The notes under the pieces were generated by a model. The model saw only the letters and a program-made list of their open reading frames with translations, was not told the origin of the DNA and made no database searches. The position numbers and the translations under genes were made by a program. From NCBI RefSeq assembly GCF_000019845.1, contig NC_010581.1, positions 2,981,501-3,045,500 of the forward strand: a DNA stretch of 64,000 bases, read 5' to 3'. Shown piece by piece: positions 17,502-25,710 of this stretch. Each line of letters begins with the position of its first letter. The stretch's first letter is position 1. Source of the stretch: Beijerinckia indica subsp. indica ATCC 9039 (GTDB lineage: Bacteria; Pseudomonadota; Alphaproteobacteria; Rhizobiales; Beijerinckiaceae).

Positions 17502-18395
17502 ATGGATACCAAGAACCTCGATCTGGGGCTGCTCGTCACGCTTGAAGCCCTGCTGGCGGAGCGAAACGTCACTCGTGCCGCTCGGCGCCTAAACCTTAGT
17601 CAGCCTGCCTTGTCGGCACGGCTGGCGCGGCTTCGTGAGGCACTAGGCGATCCGCTCCTGATCCCGGCCCAGCGCGGGATGGTGTTGACCCAGCGCGCAC
17701 TTGAGCTTCAACAGCCATTGCACGAGGCATTAGAGAGTGTCCGTCGAGTGGTCGGAGATGGAACGCCGTCCGACCCGGCTACCATGCAGGCGACCCTGGT
17801 GATCGCGGCGAGTGACTACATCCAGTATGCGCTGCTAGCGCGCTTCTTGGTCGCGTTGCGGGCCGAGGCGCCGATGATCCGCATCGCTTGGCGAGCCCTC
17901 GACGTGCTGGCGCTCTCTACGCAATTGGAGCGCGGTGAGGTGGACCTGGCCTTAGCGGCTCCCGAACACGCGCCGGCTTCGATGCGCCAGCGCCGGCTCT
18001 ATGATGAGGATTACGCGGTCATCGCGCGACAGGGGCATGCAACTGTGCAGGGTGATCTTGACCTAGACGTGTTTTGCGCATTGGACCACATTGTCGTGTC
18101 GCCTCAGGGCGGCGGCTTCGCAGGGCCCACCGATGCGGCGCTTGAGGCAGTTGGCCGTCGCCGCACCGTGGCCTTGTCCACGTCGGGCTTCCTGATCGTG
18201 CCAGAAATCGTATCGCAGTCCGACATGATCGCAGTGATCCCGCGGCGGATCGCAAACGGCTGGTCGGATCGAGTGCAGGTGCTGGAAGCTCCGGTCACCA
18301 TACCGGGATTCGTCATCGCCAGCGTTTGGCACGAACGCACGACAAATCATCCAGCACAAGGCTGGCTGCGCGAACGACTTGCTGCATTGGCATGA
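17502..18395 (+). CDS. LysR-family transcriptional regulator
   Basis: A 297-residue LysR regulator. The N-terminal winged helix is clear (LLVTLEALLAERNVTRAARR, LNLSQPALSARLARLRE), followed by a linker and an effector domain (LVIAASDYIQYALLARFLVA, VPEIVSQSDMIAVIPRRIA). The effector domain resembles the NodD/NahR/LinR branch. ATG 17502 is chosen because it gives the normal spacing to the HTH; an upstream start would add twelve residues. It is transcribed away from the MFS-dehydrogenase operon with about 100 bases between the starts, the classic LysR layout, so it probably controls that operon. Confidence 0.9.
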   Translation: MDTKNLDLGLLVTLEALLAERNVTRAARRLNLSQPALSARLARLREALGDPLLIPAQRGMVLTQRALELQQPLHEALESVRRVVGDGTPSDPATMQATLVIAASDYIQYALLARFLVALRAEAPMIRIAWRALDVLALSTQLERGEVDLALAAPEHAPASMRQRRLYDEDYAVIARQGHATVQGDLDLDVFCALDHIVVSPQGGGFAGPTDAALEAVGRRRTVALSTSGFLIVPEIVSQSDMIAVIPRRIANGWSDRVQVLEAPVTIPGFVIASVWHERTTNHPAQGWLRERLAALA

Positions 18396-18459
18396 TGCTG
18401 AATTGGGCGCGTTGCAAATTTTAAATACGGATACGGGAAGACGTTTGAGACTGTGATTT

Positions 18460-19112
18460 TTACGCTTTGTTAACCAAGGGAAGTCCGAAGCAGACAGAGA
18501 GCAGATCGTTCTGCTCGCGGACAGTCCATTGGCCGATGAAGCCGAAGCCCTTGCGCAGCCACAGCATAGCCTCGAAGCCTTTGATAGTCCTCCGCGGGTG
18601 GTGAAGGACTGGAAGCCACCGACCTTGGGCATGGCTTATTTGACCCGGAAATGGTCGCTTTCGATGTCCTGTTGCAGGTGTTTGGTGACATGATGGGTCA
18701 GGTTCTGGCGCAGCAGGCCGTCCTTCTCGGCCGCCTTGATGGCGGACGGAAAGGTCCTGGCGCCATCGGTGCCAATGCTGTCAGGCGCAAGCAGCGGCTC
18801 GTCTTTCAGCATCTTGCGGAAGAACCGCTTGGCGGCGGCAAGATCACGCTGGGCTGTGAGAAGAAAATCGACGGGGTTCCCATGCTTGTCGATGGCCCGG
18901 TACAGATACCGCCACTGGCCACGGATCTTCACATAAGTCTCGTCGATGCGGATCGAACCGCAGTGAGGCTTGCGGAAAAACCGCAGCCGTTTCTCGATCA
19001 GCGGGGCATAGGCCAAAACCCAGCGGTTCAGGGTGGTATGATCCACTGCAAAGCCCCGTTCGAAGAACATCTCCTCCAGATTTCGATAGTGCAACAGGCC
19101 CGCACCATCAAG
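18460..19112 (-). pseudogene. IS6-family transposase, broken
   Basis: The minus strand reads HYRNLEEMFFERGFAVDHTT, LNRWVLAYAPLIEKRLRFF, RIDETYVKIRGQWRYLYRAI (catalytic Asp), IGTDGARTFPSAIKAA (second Asp) and IESDHFRVK followed by TAA at 18636. In the next part a frameshift is needed to recover RRTIKGFEAMLWLRKG and the end GLPLVNKA at 18460. The N-terminal 40 or so residues are missing. The stop falls where the catalytic Glu region should follow, so the protein is inactive. Confidence 0.85.
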
Positions 19113-19207
19113 TGGTCAATAATTATGGATGAATAGGAGGAGCAGGATTGAAATCTTGCTGGGTCAAGGGTCGGCCTTGAGCCGGCCCTTGAGAAGCGCC
19201 CGCCTTC

Positions 19208-20010
19208 TCAGTGAAGCAGCGAGTTGGTGAGCAAGCTCGGCGGATTGGCCTTGCGGAGGAAAGTTGGGATGCGAGGAAGCCTGCGCGCCAAAGCCTGCAT
19301 GGCTTGGATCATCTGGTTGAGACCGCCAGGATCAGAAGCGGGGGTGGAAGATGTGATCCCTGAGACTGAAGATGTGGACAAATCCGTGCCAGCAGCTGCA
19401 CTCGGGCTGGTCTGGTAGAGGAATTGGATGCCGCTGATATCGGTCTGATCGAGTGTCCTGTTACTGGACGAGGCTTCGGCATACATGACCGAAGTGGGAT
19501 CGGCATTGTCGGCGAGGCCGAGCGCGTGGCCGATCTCATGCAGCAGCACCTGGTAGAGCGTGGCGTGGGTGCCGGCATAGGTCTGCTGTTCCGGCCCACC
19601 ATGGGACAGAGCCGTCTCGCTTGGATCCTCCAGCCGAATGATGGCCCCCGCTTTGATCGTGCTATGATCAGTCTGGAAACTTGTAAAGCCGAGCACGCCG
19701 CTGTCCTTGGTATCGAAATCGCCCCAGCCGATCCGGATGTCAGTGGCTGGGCTGTCCGTCACCTCTTGGAGCGTGAGTCCAGAAGCCTTGGCCCAGGCGT
19801 TCATGGCTTTTTCCACGGTGGCCTTATACTCGCCGTTCAGAAAGCCGCTGAAGGGATCTGTAATAGATCCAGGACCCGAGGCAAAACTCCAGGTAATGAT
19901 TTTGGCCCCAGTCGCTGGATCCGCGGGCACGGCCCATTTTACGCCATCATAAACCGTTGTGGTGGCGACGCCTTGCGTGCCGGTGGCTTGCCAGGCGGTC
20001 AAGGCCTGAA
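19208..20010 (-). pseudogene. Matrixin-like zinc metalloprotease, N-terminus lost
   Basis: The minus strand encodes a secreted-type protease domain: AKIITWSFASGPGSI, EKAMNAWAKASGLTLQEV, DIRIGWGDFD and the zinc motif HEIGHALGLADNADPTSVMY. The motif has the form HExxHxxGxxD, with Asp as the third ligand as in snapalysin-type enzymes, followed by the Met-turn VMY. After this comes a Ser/Thr-rich tail and a C-terminal basic region. The frame continues upstream of about 20010 only through the antisense of a serine recombinase, so the native N-terminus and any signal peptide appear to have been replaced. Because the catalytic part is whole, remnant activity in another context cannot be excluded. 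Confidence 0.7.
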
Positions 20011-20705
20011 CGCGGGCGGGCTCACCTATAGCTATGTACCAGTATCCAGTGATGCGGGCAAGCGCAGGATCGTTGAGACAGAGGCAGAAATCGTGCGCCG
20101 GGTGTTTCGGGAATATGTCGACGGGCGGACACCTCGTGACATCGCACATGGTCTCAACCAGGATCATGTGCCGCCGCCTCGCGGTCGTGCATGGAATGCC
20201 TCGACGATTAATGGCAACGCGCAACGTGGGACTGGTCTCCTGCAAAACGAGCTTTATGCAGGCCGCCTGGTTTGGAACAAAGTCCGGATGGTGAAGGATC
20301 CGGACACAGGCAAGCGCATCTCCCGTCCAAACCCGAAAAGCGAGTGGCACACAGCGAAGTGCCCGACCTCGCCCTCATTCCACGCGAACTCTTCGAGGCG
20401 GCGCAAAGCCGCAAGGAGGCGCGCAGCGTCACCCATCCCCATCAGCAGCGCCGGCCGCGGAACATGCTCTCCGGCTTGCTGAGGTGCGGCGCCTGCGGAG
20501 CGGGCATGTCCACAAATGGCAAGGACAAGTCAGGTCGCATTCGCATCCGTTGCTCCGCCGCGACCGAGAGCGGCACATGCCCCGATCCGAAGACCTTCTA
20601 CCTTGAGACGGTCGAAACGGCCGTTCTCAATGGTTTGAAGGCGGAGATGCGCCATCCGGACGTAATCGCTGAATATGTCCGAACCTATCATGAGGAGCGC
20701 AAGCG
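20010..20705 (+). pseudogene. Serine recombinase, middle and zinc-ribbon part
   Basis: The fragment starts inside the recombinase domain (AEIVRRVFREYVDGRTPRDI, PPPRGRAWNASTINGNAQRG, RLVWNKVRMVKDPDTGKRIS), shifts frame near 20345, and continues with RNMLSGLLRCGACGAGMSTN and IRCSAATESGTCP, a zinc ribbon. The N-terminal catalytic domain with its Ser is absent. At 20706 the sequence passes directly into an IS5-type end. It is a close paralogue of the longer broken recombinase at 50191-51790. Confidence 0.85.
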
Positions 20706-20928
20706 CTTGCCCCAGCGACGACCAAAATCGGCATGGCCAACATCGTCTACAACATCAAAAGGGTGATCATGCTTCGCAGAGCCGGACTGGAGCCGGCATA
20801 GGCCACCAAAGAGAATGGCACTGCCGGAAGCCAACCTCTCATCGGATCAGGAGGAATGTCCTGACCCTCTCATCCAATCAATCAAACCAAGCAAATTCGC
20901 CTTCCAGACACGGTTAATAGAACCGTCC
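20706..20928 (+). repeat. Partial IS5 copy, inverted repeat of 46480-46702
   Basis: This segment holds the last 30 codons of an IS5-type transposase (TKIGMANIVYNIKRVIMLRR) and the element's end with TAGAACCGTCC at 20918-20928. The same sequence, nearly base for base, occurs in the opposite orientation at 46480-46702 as part of a longer copy. The exopolysaccharide genes lie between these two inverted copies. Confidence 0.85.
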
Positions 20929-20973
20929 AACTGCCTGATCCACCCGCATGGTTCTCATGCAACCTGAGGCCAG

Positions 20974-20988
20974 ACTTTGCAACAGAAC
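20974..20988 (-). repeat. IS6-type terminal repeat relic
   Basis: ACTTTGCAACAGAAC is the inverse of GTTCTGTTGCAAAGT, the typical end of many IS6-family elements. It stands alone 18 bases from the end of ugd. Confidence 0.5.
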
Positions 20989-21006
20989 GCCCTCTCTCAG
21001 TTCGTC

Positions 21007-22311
21007 TCAGGAGCGTCCGATGCTGGCATAGGTGAAGGACTGGCGCCTGACTTCCGCGGGGTCGTAGATATTGCGCAGATCGATCAGGATGGGCTTGGTC
21101 AGGAGACCGGTCAGGCGTGGCAGGTCGAGGGCGCGGAATTCGTCCCATTCCGTGACGATCACCAAAGCGTCGGCGCCGGTGCCGCACTCATAGGGGTCTT
21201 TCGTATAGGTGATATTGTTGAGGACGAGCTTGGCCTGCTCCTCGCCTTCCGGATCATAGGCCCTGATCAATGCGCCATGGTCTTGCAAGGCCGTGATGAT
21301 GGAAATGGCGGGCGAATCCCGCATATCATCGGTATTCGGTTTAAAGGTCAGGCCCAGCACGGCGATGGTTTTGCCGCGCACCGAGCCATCACAGGCCGCG
21401 AGCACCTTGCGCGCCATCGCCCTTTTACGCTGATCATTGACGGCGCTGACGGTTTCCACGATGCGGATCGGCGCGCCATAGTCCTGGGCCGTCTTGATCA
21501 GGGCTTGCGTATCCTTGGGGAAGCAGGAGCCGCCATACCCTGGCCCCGCATGGAGGAATTTTCCGCCGATGCGCTTGTCGAGCCCGATGCCGCGCGCGAC
21601 ATCCTGGACATTGGCGCCAACTTTTTCGCAAAGATCAGCGACCTCGTTGATGAAGGTGATCTTGGTCGCGAGAAAGGCATTGGCCGCATATTTGGTGAGT
21701 TCGGACGTGCGGCGGCTGGTGAAGACGAATGGCGCCTGATTGAGATAGAGCGGCCGGTAGATTTCAGTCATCACCGCCTCGGCGCGCTTGTCCTCTACGC
21801 CAAGAACGATGCGATCGGGCCGTTTGAAATCCTCGATGGCTGCGCCTTCACGCAAAAATTCCGGATTGGAGACGACCGCTATATCGGCATCGGGACGCAC
21901 CTCTTTGATGATGCGTTCGACTTCGTCACCGGTCCCGACCGGCACGGTGGATTTGGTGACGACGACGGTAAAGCCCTGAAGGGCCCCGGCAATGTCACGG
22001 GCCACCTGATAGACATAGGATAGATCGGCATGGCCATCGCCGCGCCGCGAGGGTGTACCGACCGCGATGAACACGGCCTCCGCCTCGCGGACGGCGGTTT
22101 TCAATTCGGTGGAAAAGAACAGGCGCTTTTGGCGGACACTATTGGCGACGAGTTCCGCGAGGCCCGGTTCGTAGATCGGCATCTTGCCGGCATTGAGCGA
22201 AGCAATCTTGCTTGCATCATTATCGACACAGGACACGATGTGCCCAAAATCCGAGAAACACGCGCCAGAGACAAGACCGACATATCCAGAACCCACCACC
22301 GCTATACGCAT
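21007..22311 (-). CDS. ugd: UDP-glucose 6-dehydrogenase
   Basis: A 434-residue enzyme that oxidises UDP-glucose twice with NAD to UDP-glucuronate, the precursor of acidic sugars in exopolysaccharide. The N-terminal dinucleotide fold is MRIAVVGSGYVGLVSGACFS; the active-site Cys lies in PGYGGSCFPKDTQAL, and KSTVPVGTGDEV, NPEFLREGAAIEDF and GLTFKPNTDDMRDSPAI are all canonical. ATG 22311 with GGGGA upstream is preferred to a TTG twelve bases earlier. It is high in G+C compared with the glycosyltransferase genes of the locus and has no gene directly linked to it on either side, being bracketed by IS6-end relics. Its product would feed the UDP-glucuronate epimerase encoded at 42702. Confidence 0.95.
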   Translation of the reverse strand: MRIAVVGSGYVGLVSGACFSDFGHIVSCVDNDASKIASLNAGKMPIYEPGLAELVANSVRQKRLFFSTELKTAVREAEAVFIAVGTPSRRGDGHADLSYVYQVARDIAGALQGFTVVVTKSTVPVGTGDEVERIIKEVRPDADIAVVSNPEFLREGAAIEDFKRPDRIVLGVEDKRAEAVMTEIYRPLYLNQAPFVFTSRRTSELTKYAANAFLATKITFINEVADLCEKVGANVQDVARGIGLDKRIGGKFLHAGPGYGGSCFPKDTQALIKTAQDYGAPIRIVETVSAVNDQRKRAMARKVLAACDGSVRGKTIAVLGLTFKPNTDDMRDSPAISIITALQDHGALIRAYDPEGEEQAKLVLNNITYTKDPYECGTGADALVIVTEWDEFRALDLPRLTGLLTKPILIDLRNIYDPAEVRRQSFTYASIGRS

Positions 22312-22428
22312 GTTTGTCCCCAAGGCCGAGCTGAAATTAAGAATTGTCTATAACATTAGAAAACCTATCGGGCCACGATCTTCCCCATAAGAGATACAGC
22401 GATTTTCCGTCACTCCGAAAGATTTCCT

Positions 22429-22515
22429 GGTTCTGTTGCAAAGTTGTGCTGCGGAATCACCGTTTACTCAGAGCTCTGGTATGAACAGCCATCTTTGTGA
22501 CTCTTTGCAACGCAG
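22429..22515. repeat. IS6-end pair, MITE-like relic
   Basis: GGTTCTGTTGCAAAGTT at 22429-22445 and CTTTGCAAC at 22503-22511 face each other across about 60 bases. The outer motif matches IS6-family ends. This could be a collapsed IS6 copy or a small non-autonomous derivative. With the relic at 20974 it brackets ugd. Confidence 0.45.
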
Positions 22516-22556
22516 CTTACTGCCAATAAATTTACTTTATCATGGAAAGGACGTGA

Positions 22557-23349
22557 TCAATCGCTTGCGATAATGACATCGGACGTCTTGAAAATCGCCC
22601 AAACCTTTTTGCCTGGATGAAAATCGCCTTCTTCAGTTTCCTCACAAGAGATAATCGATGTAATAGTCATGCCATCTCCTATATCAACAATGACCTCAAA
22701 ATTGGTCTCATCTTTGATATAGGTCAGCACAGTACCGGGAATCTTGTTCCAGGCTGAAATTCTCGGTGGCTCCTCGGTTGTGGTCAATATCACCGAAGAA
22801 GCATTTACCAGGACGACGGCAGGACATCCAACCACCAAGCCGAGTTCCTGAACGCTAGTACTGGTCAGAACAGCGGCGATCTCACATTCAGGCGAGATTT
22901 GCAGCTGAACTAAAACATTGATAGGCGCTGATAGCACATTCTTTACTGTGCAACGGAAAGCATTGCGGGTACTAAGGCGCATCGCCATCCCCCAAAACAA
23001 GAGATCACGATCGTTCTTAAGACCTTTTTCGGCGATCATGTCAGAGATCCGCCCCAACTTTTTCTCAAGATGACGAAAAATGGCGATCAGACGGCGGCCT
23101 TCTTCCGTAATCTCAGCACCGCTTTGTATGCCGCCCGAGTGGATAATAAAGGCTGGGTAAGGGAGAAGATCATTGATGTCGTGAACAGCATTCCAAGCAG
23201 TTTTGTAGCTGAAACCAGCAATTTCCGCTCCTCTGGTAATGCTTCCGTGCTGCATCACAGCCTCGAGCAATGTGATACGCTCTCGACTAATGAGTAACCG
23301 CTTATCAGCGCGTAATGCAAGGAATGTATCTATTTTCCTAGAAATCATG
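22557..23349 (-). CDS. ModE-type molybdate-responsive regulator
   Basis: A 263-residue protein with the complete ModE layout: an N-terminal winged helix (RITLLEAVMQHGSITRGAEI, AGFSYKTAWNAVHDINDLL) followed by two TOBE/MOP-like molybdate-binding units (RNAFRCTVKNVLSAPINVLV and NKIPGTVLTYIKDETNFEV, ending FKTSDVIIASD). ATG 23349 is chosen because it gives the family's usual length. ModE binds molybdate and regulates molybdenum uptake and molybdoenzyme genes. No mod transport gene is near; it stands between ugd and the guanylyltransferase gene of an exopolysaccharide locus, where its target is unknown. Confidence 0.87.
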
Positions 23350-23389
23350 TGGTCAAATTTCGATTGAGAGATATTAATAGTAAAATAAA

Positions 23390-23638
23390 CTAGTATCGTA
23401 CAAAAACGACCATCTGTAAACATGAGCGATCAATAGGAAACACGCGATAATACATGTATACAAACACGAACTGAATACTCTGCGAGCCGTTGAATGTCAG
23501 TTTTTGCATTGCCCCTTGGACTAGTGGCTCAGCTTCCTGATAATGGCATTGACGACAAACAACAGCGTCCGAGATCGGAAACACAAAATCATAGCTTTCC
23601 CTCGACACATCGTAAACCAAAGTTTGCAGCAACGCCAT
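23390..23638 (-). CDS. Small hypothetical protein, doubtful
   Basis: An 82-codon open frame that begins four bases after the stop of the guanylyltransferase gene (MALLQTLVYDVSRESYDFVF) and contains a CRQC motif. No domain is recognised and no clear ribosome site precedes it. The close spacing is the only argument that it is translated. It may be a chance frame. Confidence 0.25.
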   Translation of the reverse strand: MALLQTLVYDVSRESYDFVFPISDAVVCRQCHYQEAEPLVQGAMQKLTFNGSQSIQFVFVYMYYRVFPIDRSCLQMVVFVRY

Positions 23639-23642
23639 ATTT

Positions 23643-25055
23643 CTAGTTGCGGTTGTAGACGTCCTGCAGGCGGACGATATCGTCCTCGCCGAGATAAGAG
23701 CCTGTCTGGACTTCGATCAGTTCGAGATTGATGCGGCCCGGATTGACAAGGCGGTGGACCGAGCCGATCGGCAGGTAGATCGATTCATTTTCATGCACGA
23801 GATGGATCTCGTTGTCGCGGGTGACTTCCGCCGTACCCTGAACGACGATCCAATGTTCGGCGCGGTGAAAATGTTTCTGCAGGGAAAGGCGCTGGCCGGG
23901 CTTGACCACGATGCGCTTGACCTGATGGCGCGCGCCGGAATCGACTGATTGATAATAGCCCCAGGGCCGGTAGGACTTTTTATGTTCCAGGGCCTCGGTC
24001 CGCTTTTCTTCCTTCAGCCGGTCGACGAGCTGCTTGACCCGGTCGCCATGTTTGGCGTCGAGCACCAGGACGGCGTCCTGCGTCGTGACGACGATGACAT
24101 CATCGACGCCGACGACCGTGGTCAAATGCCCGTCCGAGCGGACATGAACGTTTGACGCATCGAGAATGAGGCCGTTGCCGCGGATCGAATTATTCTTTTC
24201 GTCGCGGTCGGACAATTCCCATACGCTCGACCAATTGCCGACATCCGACCAGCCGATATCGGCCGGCACCACGGCAGCCTTGGTGGTTTTTTCCATGACC
24301 GCATAGTCGATGGATTTTTTCGGCGCCTTGGCGAAGGCCTCGCCGTCGAGAAGGGTGAAATTCATATCCTTCTTCGAATGGGCCACAGCTTCGATCGCGG
24401 CTTCCGCGATCTGGGGCTCGAAAGCCTGCAATTCGGAGAGCATCACATCGGCGCGGAAGATGAAATTACCGGAATTCCAGAGATAGTTTTCGGTGATATA
24501 GCGCTCGGCCGTGGGCAAGTCGGGCTTTTCGACAAAGGCTTCCACCTTCAGGGCCGTTCCATCAGGGACGACGGCCTTGCCCGTCTTGATATAGCCATAG
24601 CCCGTTGCCGGCGCGGTCGGCTTGATGCCGAGCGTCACAATATAACCTTCGGCTGCGGCGACCGCGGCATGTTGACACAGGGTGACGAAACCTTTCTTAT
24701 CCTGCACGACATGGTCGGCGGCAAGAACGGCCACAACGGTTTCGGGCGCGATGAGATTGGCGAGCTCCGCAGCGACCGCCACGGCTGGACCGGAATCACG
24801 CCGGCAGGGTTCCAGGACGATTTGAGCTTCCTTGTTGATCTGCGCCAATTGCTCGGACACGAGGAAGCGGTAATCGTGATTGGAAATGACGATCGGTGTC
24901 TCGAAAATTGGGTCGGACACGATCTCGATCACGGACTGGAAAGTGGAGGTCGTTCCGACCAGCGAAATGAATTGTTTGGGCAGGCTTTCCCGCGATTCTG
25001 GCCAGACCCTGGTCCCGGAGCCGCCACACATGATGATGGGAAGAATTTTCACCAT
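23643..25055 (-). CDS. Mannose-1-phosphate guanylyltransferase / mannose-6-phosphate isomerase
   Basis: A 470-residue two-domain protein of the XanB/AlgA/CpsB type. The N-terminal nucleotidyltransferase starts with PIIMCGGSGTRVWPESRES and LPKQFISLVG and continues with VLAADHVVQDK and VEAFVEKPDLPTAERYI. The C-terminal type II phosphomannose isomerase cupin has RPWGYYQSVDSG, KPGQRLSLQKHFHRAEHWIV and GSVHRLVNPG. It makes GDP-mannose for the polysaccharide. Like ugd it has a higher G+C content than the glycosyltransferases. Confidence 0.95.
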   Translation of the reverse strand: MVKILPIIMCGGSGTRVWPESRESLPKQFISLVGTTSTFQSVIEIVSDPIFETPIVISNHDYRFLVSEQLAQINKEAQIVLEPCRRDSGPAVAVAAELANLIAPETVVAVLAADHVVQDKKGFVTLCQHAAVAAAEGYIVTLGIKPTAPATGYGYIKTGKAVVPDGTALKVEAFVEKPDLPTAERYITENYLWNSGNFIFRADVMLSELQAFEPQIAEAAIEAVAHSKKDMNFTLLDGEAFAKAPKKSIDYAVMEKTTKAAVVPADIGWSDVGNWSSVWELSDRDEKNNSIRGNGLILDASNVHVRSDGHLTTVVGVDDVIVVTTQDAVLVLDAKHGDRVKQLVDRLKEEKRTEALEHKKSYRPWGYYQSVDSGARHQVKRIVVKPGQRLSLQKHFHRAEHWIVVQGTAEVTRDNEIHLVHENESIYLPIGSVHRLVNPGRINLELIEVQTGSYLGEDDIVRLQDVYNRN

Positions 25056-25710
25056 TGCTAACCCCCTTCCAATTCAAAGAGAAAATATCTACTAGGCTGA
25101 TGTATCAAAAACAGCCATATTGCCTGCGTATTTGTTATGTCAATAATGTATACTATAAACAATCATCAAAAAATAGAAATATCCAACCCCTACGTTATCG
25201 TGGCCAACTATTCCAATTTTGATCTAAATGAATTGGGAGAAATGTTCTTTAGTATCCAGTTGATTCTGTACTTGACCATATAGAGACAATCATATTTTGT
25301 TGTTTAATCTCCTTCATGTTTGACATGAGTCCGGCTTCTCGCTTTGCTGTTCGACGGTGCTCTTTGGAAGTGTTCATCCTAGAGTATCATTCCTCACACG
25401 TTCTATGTGATGTCGAATCCGCACAAGAACTGTTCAAGACCACGATGAGACAATACCGCCTTGCCAAGGAAATCTGGCAGAGCGTGCGACGGTGCACCCA
25501 TGCAGGCGACGATCCATAAACGCCGTCCAACACCAGACGATGATCGGCAAGTGGACGACCGTTCCTTGGACTGCGTTCAATCGAAAAGAGTTTAAAGAAG
25601 CCCCATTCGTCATCCGACATCACCTCAGAACTAAGATTTGCCCCCCTGCCCTAAAAAAGCAGCTTTGAATCTTTTTGTAATCTCTTGGGAATCCTCTTTG
25701 TCAACGGAAT
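25056..25710. other. Spacer with an IS5 N-terminal remnant
   Basis: About 650 bases without a working gene. The first 250 are strongly A+T-rich and probably carry the promoter of the guanylyltransferase gene. Minus-strand codons 25623-25500 read MMSDDEWGFFKLFSIERSPR and RPLADHRLVLDGV, the start of an IS427-type transposase, which then shifts frame and decays by 25400. Confidence 0.6.

Noticed and set aside
19208..20350. A single 380-residue protease gene
   Set aside because: The first 110 or so codons are the antisense of recombinase coding sequence and show no protein character; only the part from about 20010 downwards is protease-like.
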